A stretch of 47,738 nucleotides of DNA. It comes from Bodo saltans. Taxonomy: Eukaryota > Euglenozoa > Kinetoplastea > Eubodonida > Bodonidae. Below, one piece after another: positions 10,309-19,560 of the stretch (within the stretch, counting starts at the first letter, position 1; each line of letters begins with the position of its first letter). The stretch covers positions 885 through 48,622 of the forward strand of contig CYKH01001563.1 of NCBI GenBank assembly GCA_001460835.1, read 5' to 3'. Under the pieces are notes generated by a model. The model worked only from the letters and a program-made list of their open reading frames with translations. It had not been told where the DNA came from and made no database searches. The translations under genes and the position numbers were made by a program.

Positions 10309-12915
10309 ATGGTGTCTCAACGTAACGTGTTGCCCGCTTCACCGAAGCCCAGCAACTACAAGCTCCGCATCACCCCCAACCTTACCGACTTTACCTTTGT
10401 AGGCGAGGTCGTGATCACCTTGTCGAACAACCTGCAACCGACCACCTTGATCATGCTCAACTACGCCGAACTTGAGTTCGACAGCGGATTCGTGACCTCT
10501 GCCGCTGGCGAGCGCGTGCAATCGTTTGTGAAAGATGACTTCAAACTCGACGAGAAGGACATGCGTGTGTCGCTCCACCTCGCGCAGCCGATCTCTGGCG
10601 TCAACTGGACGCTTACGATTGCGTACCGTGGCATTATCAACGACAAGATGCACGGCTTTTACCGCAGCAAGTTCACCACTTCAGATGGCAAAGACCGCTA
10701 TCTCGGCACCACACAATTTGAGGCCGTGGATGCTCGCCGCGCGTTTCCGTGCTGGGACGAGCCCGTGCACAAGGCTTCATTCGACCTCACCCTCGTCGTG
10801 GACAAGAATCTACGCGCGTTGAGCAACATGCCGGAGGTCAATCGCGTCGAGATCGATAGCAGCCTCGTTGCTGTGACGTACGACACGACTCCTATTATGT
10901 CAACCTATCTTCTCGCATGGACCATCGGTGAGATGGAGGTGATTTCTAAGACCATCCAAAAAACACGAGGAGGGGAGACTCTCGTACGTGTCTTCGCGAC
11001 GGAGGGGAAATCCAAGCAAGGCGAGTTTGCACTGGATGTGGCGTGCAAGGTGCTCCCGCTATACGAGGAATTCTTTGGCTCTGATTATTTCATTCCCAAG
11101 TGCGACCTTCTTGCCATTCCTGACTTTGCCGCTGGCGCCATGGAGAACTGGGGTCTCATCACCTACCGTGAAACCGCATTGTTGTGCGACGACTCCAGCA
11201 GCGCGGTGCACCGACAGTGGGTCGCCCTTGTGGTCGCCCATGAGCTCGCCCATCAATGGTTCGGCAATCTGGTCACAATGGAGTGGTGGAAGGAGCTTTG
11301 GCTGAATGAAGCCTTCGCCACGTGGGTGGAGTACTTTGCAGTGGACGTGCTGTTCCCTGAGTGGAACATCTTCACGCAATTTGTGAACGATGAAACCGGT
11401 CGAGCCTTGTCTCTTGACGCGCTCCGCAGCTCTCACGCCGTTGAGGTGGACGTGGTGAACGCTCAAGAGATTGATGAAATTTTTGACGCCATCTCCTACT
11501 GCAAAGGAGGCAGCGTTCTGCGCATGGCGATTGAATTCATCGGCATCGACGCATTCCGCACAGGCATTCGTGCGTACCTAAAACACTTTCAATTCAGCAA
11601 TGCGTCTACAGTGGACCTTTGGAAGTTTTTGGGCGATGCTGCAGGAAAGCCTGACCTTGCTCGTGTGCTAGAGCTGTGGACCGGAAGCCAAGGCTACCCG
11701 TACCTCACTGTCGCTCGCACGACCCCAACAACGCTTTCTATTCAACAAAACCGATTCCTCTCCACAGGCGATACAAAGCCGGAGGAGGATGAGGTGATTT
11801 GGTCTGTGCCGCTCCTCTACCGCGTGGCCGGGGAGTCCGACACCCGCGCCACTCTTTTCACGGAGCGAAGTGGGACTGTCACAATCGACAACGCCGATGC
11901 CGCGTGGGTGAAGGTCAACGCAAAGCAGGCGGCTTTCTGCCGTGTGAAGTATGACTCTGAGATGCTCACCTCCCTCCTCGCCGCAGTGAGCAGCAAGGCC
12001 CTCGGCAACGTGGATCGCCTCAGCCTTATCTCTGATTATCACGCGTTTGCGCAAGGAGGTTTCATTTCGACGGTGGACATGCTGCGCTTATTCGGTGGAT
12101 ACAAGGACGAGGATGACTACACGGTGTGGTGCGCAATCATTGCCGCCGAGGCGGACATCCGCGCCATGGTATACACCCAAGGCGCAGCAGCACTCAGCAA
12201 ACTGAATGCGTTTTTCAAGGCGTTGTACGCGCCCGCGTTGGCGACGCTTGGGTACGCACCTGTGGCTTCTGACAACCACCGCACTGCCCAACTTCGCGCT
12301 TCTCTCTTCGGCAGGCTGACCACCATTGGTGATGAAGCTGCGATCCAAGCCGCACTTCAATTGTACGACAACCGCGACGCCGCCCCCATCGCTGCGGATC
12401 TCCGTGGAACTGTCTATGCCACCGCGGTCCGTGAGCGTGGGGCTGTCGCCCTCGCACAGATGCGCAGCGTTGCGGAGAACACCGCCACCGACGCGATGGA
12501 GCGTTCCCGTGCACTTCGTGCCATGGCGTCGTCGCGTGACGCGGCCCTCCTGCGTGAGGTCATCGATTTTGGCTTATCTGAGAGCGTCCGAGCTCAAGAC
12601 TCACTTTACATTTTCGTCACGATTGCTGGTAACCCAGTGTCCCAGGCGCTGTACATCGACTGCTTGACATCGAAGTGGTTGCAGTTCTGGACTCGCCTTC
12701 CCGGCATGATGCTTGGCCGGATTGTGAAGGCGGTGGAGTCCTCTGCTGATTCTGCACTCGCGGATGCGCTCGAGGCGTTCTGGCCATCGGTCGATGAACA
12801 GCAGCGCCAAGCGATGGACCGGTCCTTCCGTCAGGGCGTTGAGGGCATTCGAAACAACGCAGCTTGGGCAGCGCGTGATGCGGCAGCGGTTGCGGCGTTT
12901 GTGGAATCCTTGTAA
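10309..12915 (+). CDS. M1-family zinc aminopeptidase (puromycin-sensitive type)
   Basis: The frame opens with GTG at 10303, but the first ATG is at 10309, giving 868 residues, the normal length for cytosolic M1 peptidases. It removes N-terminal residues from peptides. The exopeptidase motif GAMEN is at residues 276-280, the zinc motif HELAH at 311-315, and the third zinc ligand is the Glu of NEAF near 334. A beta-saddle N-terminal domain begins YKLRITPNL, the TTQFEAVDARRAFPCWDEP motif of this family is present near residue 140, and an ERAP1_C-like helical domain fills the C-terminal half. No signal peptide is seen, so it is probably cytosolic. Confidence 0.97.
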   Translation: MVSQRNVLPASPKPSNYKLRITPNLTDFTFVGEVVITLSNNLQPTTLIMLNYAELEFDSGFVTSAAGERVQSFVKDDFKLDEKDMRVSLHLAQPISGVNWTLTIAYRGIINDKMHGFYRSKFTTSDGKDRYLGTTQFEAVDARRAFPCWDEPVHKASFDLTLVVDKNLRALSNMPEVNRVEIDSSLVAVTYDTTPIMSTYLLAWTIGEMEVISKTIQKTRGGETLVRVFATEGKSKQGEFALDVACKVLPLYEEFFGSDYFIPKCDLLAIPDFAAGAMENWGLITYRETALLCDDSSSAVHRQWVALVVAHELAHQWFGNLVTMEWWKELWLNEAFATWVEYFAVDVLFPEWNIFTQFVNDETGRALSLDALRSSHAVEVDVVNAQEIDEIFDAISYCKGGSVLRMAIEFIGIDAFRTGIRAYLKHFQFSNASTVDLWKFLGDAAGKPDLARVLELWTGSQGYPYLTVARTTPTTLSIQQNRFLSTGDTKPEEDEVIWSVPLLYRVAGESDTRATLFTERSGTVTIDNADAAWVKVNAKQAAFCRVKYDSEMLTSLLAAVSSKALGNVDRLSLISDYHAFAQGGFISTVDMLRLFGGYKDEDDYTVWCAIIAAEADIRAMVYTQGAAALSKLNAFFKALYAPALATLGYAPVASDNHRTAQLRASLFGRLTTIGDEAAIQAALQLYDNRDAAPIAADLRGTVYATAVRERGAVALAQMRSVAENTATDAMERSRALRAMASSRDAALLREVIDFGLSESVRAQDSLYIFVTIAGNPVSQALYIDCLTSKWLQFWTRLPGMMLGRIVKAVESSADSALADALEAFWPSVDEQQRQAMDRSFRQGVEGIRNNAAWAARDAAAVAAFVESL

Positions 12916-13253
12916 GAAAAGTGATTAGCGACGAAGCAAGTCACCTTCTCGCTTCTACGAGAACTTCGACACGCTTCGCTCATTTTTTTCCCCTTTTGCA
13001 TGCTTTCCACTGCGACAACGAAGGAAACAAAACCCTATTTCGAGAAAACATAAACACAAACAAACCACAACGAAACACACAATCAAACAGCTAGGCGATA
13101 ATGTGAAACCTCGCACTTCACCATCGAACGCAAAGACACGCGTGACTGAGCGAGACAACAATAACACTGCTTGCATTGACACCATTTATCTATTATTTTG
13201 CTGGTCTCTCGCCACTCCTTCTCCAAAAACAAAACAGTGATCGGTTTAGCAAC
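12916..13253. other. Intergenic spacer, no gene seen
   Basis: About 340 bp. T/C-rich from about 12980 to 12998, A-rich afterwards, and a clear pyrimidine tract at about 13195-13224 immediately before the ribosomal protein start. Confidence 0.5.
13195..13238 (+). promoter_or_regulatory. Likely polypyrimidine tract and trans-splice acceptor of RPS4
   Basis: A T/C-rich stretch (about 13195-13224) is followed by CAG at 13235-13237 and the ATG at 13254. This would leave a 5' UTR of about 16 nt plus spliced leader, a compact arrangement plausible for a highly expressed kinetoplastid gene. A second AG at about 13249 is possible. Inferred from pattern only. Confidence 0.4.
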
Positions 13254-14084
13254 ATGGCTAAGAAGCACCTCAAGCGCCTCTTCGCGCCCAAGGACTGGAT
13301 GCTGAGCAAGCTCGGCGGCGTCTTCGCCCCCAAGCCCCGCGCTGGTCCCCACAAGCTCCGCGAGTGCCTGCCCCTGATGATCATCATCCGCAACCGCCTG
13401 AAGTACGCCCTGAACGCCCGCGAGGCCGACATGATCCTGCGCCAGAACCTCGTCAAGGTCGACGGCCGCGCCCGCGCTGACCGCAAGTACCCCACTGGCT
13501 TCCAGGACGTCGTTGAGATCCCCAAGACCGGCGACCGCTTCCGCGTGCTGTATGACGTCAAGGGCCGCTTCGCCCTGGTGAAGGTCTCCGAGGCTGAGGC
13601 CGCCACCAAGCTGATGAAGGTGACCAACATCTACACCGCCACCGGCCGCGTCCCCGTTGCCGTGACCCACGACGGCCACCGCATCCGCTTCCCCGACCCC
13701 CGCGTCGCTATTGGTGACTCCATCGTCTTCAACCTGGCTGCCAACAAGCCCTCGGACATCCTGAAGCTCCGCACCGGCAAGATCGTCATGCTGACCGGTG
13801 GAGCCAACCGCGGCCGTGTCGGTGAGCTCGTGTCCGTCGAGAACCACCCCGGTTCCTTCGATATTGCTCGCCTGAAGGACAAGGCCGGCAACGAGTTCGC
13901 CACTCGCCTGTCCAACATCTTCGTGATTGGCCAGACCTGGGCCAACATCTCCGTCACCCTGCCCAAGCAGCAGGGTCTGAAGCTCAACTTCATCCAGGAG
14001 CGCGAGGAGAAGCTCATCGCCGCCGACGCCGCCGAGGCCCGCAAGAACGCCGTCAACCGCCAGGCCAAGAAGACCAAGAAGTAA
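13254..14084 (+). CDS. RPS4: 40S ribosomal protein S4 (eS4)
   Basis: ATG at 13254 starts MAKKHLKRLFAPKDWML, the conserved eS4 N-terminus; an upstream non-ATG extension of the frame is spacer. At 276 residues it is near the usual ~263-273. The order is an S4 RNA-binding domain (LKYALNAREADMILRQ, residues about 43-70), the eS4 central domain (GRFALVKV) and a KOW domain near 175-210 (GKIVMLTGGANRGRVG), with a Lys-rich end. It is a structural protein of the small subunit. Third codon positions are almost all G or C, far more than in the neighbours, as expected for a strongly expressed gene. Confidence 0.98.
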   Translation: MAKKHLKRLFAPKDWMLSKLGGVFAPKPRAGPHKLRECLPLMIIIRNRLKYALNAREADMILRQNLVKVDGRARADRKYPTGFQDVVEIPKTGDRFRVLYDVKGRFALVKVSEAEAATKLMKVTNIYTATGRVPVAVTHDGHRIRFPDPRVAIGDSIVFNLAANKPSDILKLRTGKIVMLTGGANRGRVGELVSVENHPGSFDIARLKDKAGNEFATRLSNIFVIGQTWANISVTLPKQQGLKLNFIQEREEKLIAADAAEARKNAVNRQAKKTKK

Positions 14085-14364
14085 ACGTGGTCTAAGAAGT
14101 AAAAAAAGAGTGCAAGTTGTAACTGAAACACAATTTGGGGGGTGTGTGGTTGTTTTTTGTGATTTTCGTATTGTCTGTTTTTATCTGTGGATAGTATTGT
14201 TGTGTTTCGTGTTTGTTTTGCTGCACGAGTAGCCAGAAGAGGACGGTGGAAAAATATCAAAATAATTTAAAAGAATAGGTTTGTCCGGAAGATCCAGAGA
14301 GAAGATTTAACATTGCGCAGGAGGAAACATTTAACCTCCACACGACTAAGTCAACTGCAAACAA

Positions 14365-15822
14365 ATGATCGGCGGGTTTGAGTCGTATGACGAGCTGTAC
14401 ACGTATTTGACAGCCCTTGGCCTTGGCATGTCCATGCTGTTCTCCTTCAACAGCTTTATTTCTGCGCCGGACTACGTTCAGAACTACTACCAGTACGCGT
14501 CCAACGACGAGTTTGCCGTGGCGAAGTACCCTGACTTCTGGCAAAATGCAGAGAGCTACATTTCTGTCTCAAACATGATCCCCAATCTCATCTTTCAGGG
14601 GTTCGTGTTCACCCCAGTGATCCGTCGCATTCCTATGCAACGTAAAATTCTCGTGGCGATGACACTTGTGATCTTCGCGATGCTGTTGATCCCTGTGATG
14701 CCTGCGTTCTCCGTCAGCGAGGTGGTCGCTGCGGCAACGCTGATGTTTGCGAGTGCATTAGCGGGCGCGGCAACCGCGTTCTTCCAATCAACAGCGTTTG
14801 GGCTCGTGGCGTGCTGCCCTGCGAAGCACATGGGCGGTATCTTATTCGGCATTGGCGTCAGCGGAACGACCACGTCATTGCTTCAGATTATTACCAAGGC
14901 AGCGATGGGGAGCGGGTACAACGACAGCCAAACACAAAGCCGTGTGTACTTTGGCGTCGCGATCGGTTTTATGATTGTGAGCTTTATCAGCGTGATCCGC
15001 CTAAAGAAGAACCGATATGCTCAGCGTTACATTGTGGAATACCGCGATGAGACTTACGTGGACGACGGTTTCGGCGTTGGGAGCGGTAATGCCGCAGGAG
15101 TGGCGGCAGCCACCGCCCCGGCAGTGACCGCTGAGAACAATGCAGGGGAGGACTACCTGAACCCCGGTTCTGCTGAGAGCCTCGCATCCGCCAATCGTTT
15201 CACCGCCTCTGTGGTTGAGGACGGAGAGACATCCGCGTTGATCAAAGGAGGAGGAACAGACCATCGTCAAGCAGAAGAGCATGGTGGCGCGACGGAGTAC
15301 GAAGCCCAGGAGAGCGTTTCCATTCTGCCCGTTGTGAAACAAATCTGGCCGATGATGTTCTCCTGCTCGCTTACCTTTTTTATCACGCTCACGGTGTTCC
15401 CGGGTGTTGGTGTGGCCATCAACAACAGCAGTGCGTGGTTCGGCGTGATTATTATCTTCTTGTTCAACTTTGGTGATACTATTGGCCGTTTCGGGTCGAA
15501 CATTCCACGGATCTGGATTCCAAGAAAATATGTCCCGTTCGCTGCCACGTGCCGCCTGGTGGTGATTCCGTTGTTCTTCTTCTGCATCACGCCGCACTGG
15601 ATCCCCGGAAACGTCTTCCCGATGATTTTGATGTTCGTGACCGGAGTCTCCAACGGCTTTATCGGATCGATGGCGTTGGTCTATGGTCCGCAGACAGAGG
15701 CGCTTCGTAGTGATGGGGAGCGTGCGTTGGCAGGCAACGCAATGAGCATGTCGTTGCTGACTGGTTGCTCGGCGGGATCTCTCTTGGCGCTGCTGATCAC
15801 ATCGAAGCTGCCTTCGACGTAA
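14365..15822 (+). CDS. Equilibrative nucleoside/nucleobase transporter (ENT, SLC29 family)
   Basis: ATG at 14365, 485 residues. It opens with GFESYDELYTYLTALGLGMSM, closely resembling the first helix of kinetoplastid NT transporters, including the Asn in FNSFISAPDYVQNYYQYAS. About five to six helices precede and five follow a hydrophilic loop at about residues 225-320, the usual 6+5 ENT layout. The C-terminal half shows FLFNFGDTIGRF (a family motif) and the ending NAMSMSLLTGCSAGSLLALLI. The protein moves purines or pyrimidines across the plasma membrane; kinetoplastids cannot make purines and depend on it. Substrate cannot be read from sequence. Confidence 0.92.
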   Translation: MIGGFESYDELYTYLTALGLGMSMLFSFNSFISAPDYVQNYYQYASNDEFAVAKYPDFWQNAESYISVSNMIPNLIFQGFVFTPVIRRIPMQRKILVAMTLVIFAMLLIPVMPAFSVSEVVAAATLMFASALAGAATAFFQSTAFGLVACCPAKHMGGILFGIGVSGTTTSLLQIITKAAMGSGYNDSQTQSRVYFGVAIGFMIVSFISVIRLKKNRYAQRYIVEYRDETYVDDGFGVGSGNAAGVAAATAPAVTAENNAGEDYLNPGSAESLASANRFTASVVEDGETSALIKGGGTDHRQAEEHGGATEYEAQESVSILPVVKQIWPMMFSCSLTFFITLTVFPGVGVAINNSSAWFGVIIIFLFNFGDTIGRFGSNIPRIWIPRKYVPFAATCRLVVIPLFFFCITPHWIPGNVFPMILMFVTGVSNGFIGSMALVYGPQTEALRSDGERALAGNAMSMSLLTGCSAGSLLALLITSKLPST

Positions 15823-16292
15823 GGAAAAAAAAAAAAGGGAACAAAACAGAAAACGATGTCCGTCTTTGTGAGAGAGGGCAATGGAGAGCTTAGAAAAGGA
15901 AAAGTCTCACATGAAGCAAAATGAGGGATGTGTCTGTACGGTGGTTTGTGTGTTTCGGGTTTTTGTAATTTCACTTTGTGATAATGGCGTTGCGCGCGTG
16001 TTTACAACATGTGTCGGGTTTTTGTAATTTCACTTTGTAATAATGGCGTTGCGCGCGTGTTTACAACCCTCACAAACAGAGAGGAACCCCACTTTTTTTT
16101 TCTTTCCTTTTGCATTCCTTTTTATGTTTGTTTGTCAATCTTGAAACAAAAATGAAAATCTTTCGTCAATGATGCTTTCTCACTTTATCGAACCTTCAAA
16201 TTTTTTTTCGAGCGCTAGCGAAAGTTGAAAAGAGCAGATAAAGTGAGAGTAGCGTCGCAACTAGAATACCCCCACAACAACATACACACAAC
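15823..16292. other. Intergenic spacer containing a tandem repeat pair
   Basis: About 470 bp. It contains an A-run at about 15824-15836, two near-identical 54-bp copies (annotated separately) and a T-rich tract at about 16092-16130, then ATTTTTTTTCGAG before the next gene. No gene seen. Confidence 0.5.
15955..16067. repeat. Two 54-bp direct repeats, period 59 bp
   Basis: The blocks at 15955-16008 and 16014-16067 both begin TCGGGTTTTTGTAATTTC, run through TAATGGCGTTGCGCGCG and end TTTACAAC. They differ at one base (GTGATA versus GTAATA). They sit in the presumed 3' UTR of the ENT transporter gene. Confidence 0.9.
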
Positions 16293-16643
16293 ATGGCCGA
16301 TTTCGAAGAAGACCAGCACGAGGAGCTCTCCATCAACTCGGAAAAGATCTCCGACGACATCACCGGAATCGTCAAAGGCAAACTCGCCGCTGAGAAGTGG
16401 AATGGCAAGAAGGTAGACTTATGGGTGAAGGACATCATCGAGATTAGCCTCAAGTACCTGTCGGAGATGAAGAAGCCATTTAAGTTTGTCGTCACGTGCG
16501 TGATTATGCAGAGGAACGGCGGTGGTCTGTCTACCGGGTTCATTGGCTTGTGGGACAATACGAAGGATGGTGTGGTGAATGTACCGTGGGATAATGAAAC
16601 GATGCACGTGATCACCACTGTGTACTTCCTCAAGCTCGATTAG
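16293..16643 (+). CDS. Tctex1-type dynein light chain (DYNLT family)
   Basis: ATG at 16293, 116 residues, the normal length for Tctex1 light chains. Two N-terminal helices (ISDDITGIVKGKLAAEKWNG and a VKDIIEISLKYLSEMKKPFK segment) are followed by the beta strands KFVVTCVIMQRNGGG, LSTGFIGLWDNT and the last strand VITTVYFLKL, in the family order. The protein binds dynein intermediate chain and acts in cytoplasmic or axonemal dynein and intraflagellar transport. Confidence 0.95.
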   Translation: MADFEEDQHEELSINSEKISDDITGIVKGKLAAEKWNGKKVDLWVKDIIEISLKYLSEMKKPFKFVVTCVIMQRNGGGLSTGFIGLWDNTKDGVVNVPWDNETMHVITTVYFLKLD

Positions 16644-17249
16644 AGGAGCGAGAAAGAGAAAAGGAACGACGTGTCGAGTTCGAGTACTCACACAGAGCGT
16701 CATGGCAGGAGTTCACCAATGAGTGCGAGCATGTGTGTGAGGGGAAAAAAAAGAAACACAGAATTGACACAAGAATGAGAGTAGAGGTGCGGGGACGTAT
16801 GTACAGAAATTTTGTTTTCGCGTGACGTGTTGTCATTCTCCTTTGCCTCCATTCCAGTTCCTCCTGAGGAAGACGCACACATTGCCGATGCTTGGTAGAG
16901 AAATATTGTGTTGGCATGATTGCCCTCTTCTGGGAGGTTATCACAATGTGGGGGTAAGGAAAAAAAAAGGACAACCGAAGCGCGTGGCTCTTCCACTCCC
17001 CTCCCTCCATCTCTCGCTCTTCGTTAGCGCCCCCCTAATCTTTTCTCACACTTTCCACTTTTTTTCTGTTGTTCTCCTTCACACGGCCTCATGAGAGTGT
17101 TGTTGTGTGTGTGTGAATGTGTATCTTGAACAAAAAGGTTTATGCCGCTAACACGAATAAAGTGAGTCTGCTTTCTTTGTGCTCGCATTGGCTCGTTTTT
17201 CGTCAGTTGTCCTTCAAAAAATAAAAGTGCAAGTTGAACGGTTTTGTTG
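16644..17249. other. Intergenic spacer, no gene seen
   Basis: About 600 bp. Pyrimidine-rich tracts at about 16989-17023 and 17039-17085 are candidate splice signals; a GT-rich patch lies at about 17098-17125. No domain-bearing frame in any strand. Confidence 0.45.
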
Positions 17250-18518
17250 ATGTTTGGTGCTGCACGGAGAATATCCTCGTCGTCTTCCTTGAGGCGGCGA
17301 GTGCCCACTACTGTGGGTAGAGGAGCATTTCCTACCATGACTTTGAACTCTGCAGGAGGAGAAAAGGAGGAGCTCTCTTGTGCCTTCTTCTTCGTCTCGT
17401 GCAGCATGGCCACTTCGTGCCGTCGTGCGTCGTCGTCGACGTCATCAACTGCTGCAGCTTCTGCAGCGCCGATGTCTTCGGCGTCTGCCACAACAAAAAG
17501 CTGGAACAACAATGATCTTCTTTTTTCGTCACTCGGATCATCATCATCATCGCAGCAGAATCTTCTACCATCTGAAACGCAGCTTTTTGACGTTTGCCGA
17601 GCAGAGCTGCGGGCAGAGGAGTTGAGGGATGCAGTGGAGGGTGTGCCAGCCATTGCACCGATGGTGCCCCCTGGGTGGTCCATGGAGCCTCGTAGCACTA
17701 ATTCAAATTATTTTGTGCTGACGCGTCATCCGCCCAGACAACGAGGGACGAAGGCCTCCTCCTCCTCGCCGACCGAAGATGAAGATGAGGGTACTGTCAT
17801 GTCAAGCCACCGTAAGTTCCGCAGTAGGCAACAAGAAGAGATCGAACGCATGGAACGAGACCTCCTCGCGAGACGAGCCTCCACATCCTCGTCGTCACAA
17901 CAAAAAAAACAACAGCAACAACAAGCGGCACTACGTCTCCTTCCTGTTGCACCGAGTGTGCAGATCTTCTGCCCCATGAGAACAATTGACCCATCTCTAC
18001 ACGACTCCTCAGTAGACTTATGCGAGTGGACCGGATTCGATGTTCTTGTTAGAAAACAAGGAGGAGTAGGAGGCGGAGGTGCTGGCGTTGCAGAGCCGGC
18101 GCGCTCGACAGATGTGATCATGTTCTCAATGGCATCGGTGAACAGTGAGTTGCGTCTTCGAAGCGTTCAAGTTGTGTCACCCAACCAGGCGAAAACGGCA
18201 ATATCAGTTTCGAGACATATTTCAGACAGCCCCGGAAGAGAGTCCACTGTATTTGCCACGTCTCCTGCGGCTGCTCTGGAAGTCGTAACGGCGTTCGACT
18301 TAACGGGAGAGTACTACCGCGATACACAGCTGTACAAAGGTCCTCTGTTATCAGAGCTCAGCAAACCCATGCAGGAGGAGCTGCGAAACTACGTGCATAA
18401 CGCGCTTGGGGTGACGGCCGAGGTGCGAGAATTTATTGCCCAGATGTTGTTTGTCTTGGAGCAAGAGGCGTACACTGCGTGGTTGGCGCAGATTGGCCAT
18501 TTCTGTTCGCGAAAGTGA
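17250..18518 (+). CDS. Mitochondrial MAM33/p32-family glycoprotein
   Basis: The frame begins with two TTG codons, but the first ATG is at 17250, giving 422 residues. The start MFGAARRISSSSSLRRRVP is a good mitochondrial presequence. After Ser-rich spacers, the p32 fold is recognised at the end: ESTVFATS, a Tyr-Lys-Gly-Pro-Leu segment (LYKGPLLSELSKPMQEEL), a helix VTAEVREFIAQMLFVLEQEAY and TAWLAQIGHFC, matching the C-terminal helices of the family. p32 proteins form acidic doughnut trimers in the matrix; in trypanosomes a homologue (p22) assists RNA editing. A role in mitochondrial RNA or ribosome biology here is inferred. Confidence 0.85.
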   Translation: MFGAARRISSSSSLRRRVPTTVGRGAFPTMTLNSAGGEKEELSCAFFFVSCSMATSCRRASSSTSSTAAASAAPMSSASATTKSWNNNDLLFSSLGSSSSSQQNLLPSETQLFDVCRAELRAEELRDAVEGVPAIAPMVPPGWSMEPRSTNSNYFVLTRHPPRQRGTKASSSSPTEDEDEGTVMSSHRKFRSRQQEEIERMERDLLARRASTSSSSQQKKQQQQQAALRLLPVAPSVQIFCPMRTIDPSLHDSSVDLCEWTGFDVLVRKQGGVGGGGAGVAEPARSTDVIMFSMASVNSELRLRSVQVVSPNQAKTAISVSRHISDSPGRESTVFATSPAAALEVVTAFDLTGEYYRDTQLYKGPLLSELSKPMQEELRNYVHNALGVTAEVREFIAQMLFVLEQEAYTAWLAQIGHFCSRK

Positions 18519-18523
18519 TCTGT

Positions 18524-18554
18524 GGTGTGTGTGTGTGTGTGTGTGCGTGTGTGT
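18524..18554. repeat. GT dinucleotide repeat
   Basis: A near-perfect (GT)n microsatellite directly after the p32 stop codon, in the presumed 3' UTR, with one GC interruption. Confidence 0.9.
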
Positions 18555-18792
18555 GAAAACGATGAAAGTTGAAACACGCTTTGTACACTCACAAACGGAC
18601 TCATTGTTGTTGTTTTCGGTTTCGTTTGAGAATTCTTTTGTTACGTTGTCTGACAAGTTTTTTGAAAGCCTACTAGTTAGTTGGGTACTCTTCTTTTTTT
18701 TCTTTCCATCGTCTTTTCAACAGAATTAGTGAGCGTTTCAGAAACACTTGAGTTTCTTTTTTTTCCTAGAACAACAATCCCCTTCCACGATC

Positions 18793-19260
18793 ATGTCATC
18801 TATCCAGCATCACCTCTCTGAAGAGGAGCTCGCCGAGTTTCGTGAAATCTTCGACCTTGTCGACGAGGATAAGGGAGGCAGCATTAGCCGTGCAGAATTG
18901 AAGAAGCTGATGATCACCCTTCGCCTAAAACCCACCGAAGAGGAGCTCGATGCAATGATGAAGGAAGTCGATAGCGACGGTTCCGGCGATATTGACTTCA
19001 ACGAGTTCGTCACCGTCATGTCGCGGCGCGTGCAGGCTGATTACACCCCTGAGCAACTCCGTAGTGCGTTCAAGGTGTTTGAGACCGACACCGTGCCTCC
19101 AGGGTATGTGTCCACTGAGATATTAGAACACGCCCTTACTACGTATGGGTCGGATAAGCTAGCACCGGAGGAGGCAGCTGAGCTGTTGGCAACGGTGGAT
19201 CCTGAGAGCACAGGGAAGATCAATTATATGGAGTTTATCAACATGATGAGCGGGAACTAG
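18793..19260 (+). CDS. Centrin/calmodulin-like EF-hand protein
   Basis: The upstream frame starts at a non-ATG; the first good ATG is 18793 (MSSIQHHLSEEELAEFREIF), giving 155 residues. Four EF-hand positions are visible. Loop 1 (DEDKGGSISRAE) and loop 2 (DSDGSGDIDFNE) are canonical. The third (ETDTVPPGYVST) lacks the usual acidic ligands and is lengthened, so it is probably unable to bind calcium. The fourth (DPESTGKINYME) is close to canonical. Length and spacing fit the calmodulin/centrin superfamily; the short N-terminus is more calmodulin-like than the basic tail of centrins. It is likely a calcium sensor of the basal body or flagellum, but the exact subfamily is not settled. Confidence 0.88.
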   Translation: MSSIQHHLSEEELAEFREIFDLVDEDKGGSISRAELKKLMITLRLKPTEEELDAMMKEVDSDGSGDIDFNEFVTVMSRRVQADYTPEQLRSAFKVFETDTVPPGYVSTEILEHALTTYGSDKLAPEEAAELLATVDPESTGKINYMEFINMMSGN

Positions 19261-19560
19261 AAAAAAACTAGTAAACCGCCGTGTAGAGTAGAGAGAGAAA
19301 GAGGTTGTCCAACATTTCACTTTGGAGACAAGACACAAAAAGTAAACAAAACCGCACCCCGTTCACAAACATCCATGTTGTTAGTTCATCAACACAAACA
19401 AACAAAAAAAGTGCCAACATCAATCATCATTGCCGCGCAATTTCTTCGCTGTCCCTCGCATTAAATTTCGTCTTGGTTTTCTCCTTCGGGAACAAAAAAA
19501 CAAGAAAGAAGAGTACCAACCCAATATAATAATTTTGCTATCCCTGTGTGTATTTTTTCT

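Noticed and set aside
13083-13847. 254-codon minus-strand frame opposite RPS4
   Set aside because: It is the mirror of the GC-rich third positions of RPS4; its Gly/Val/Asp/Ala-rich translation has no domain.
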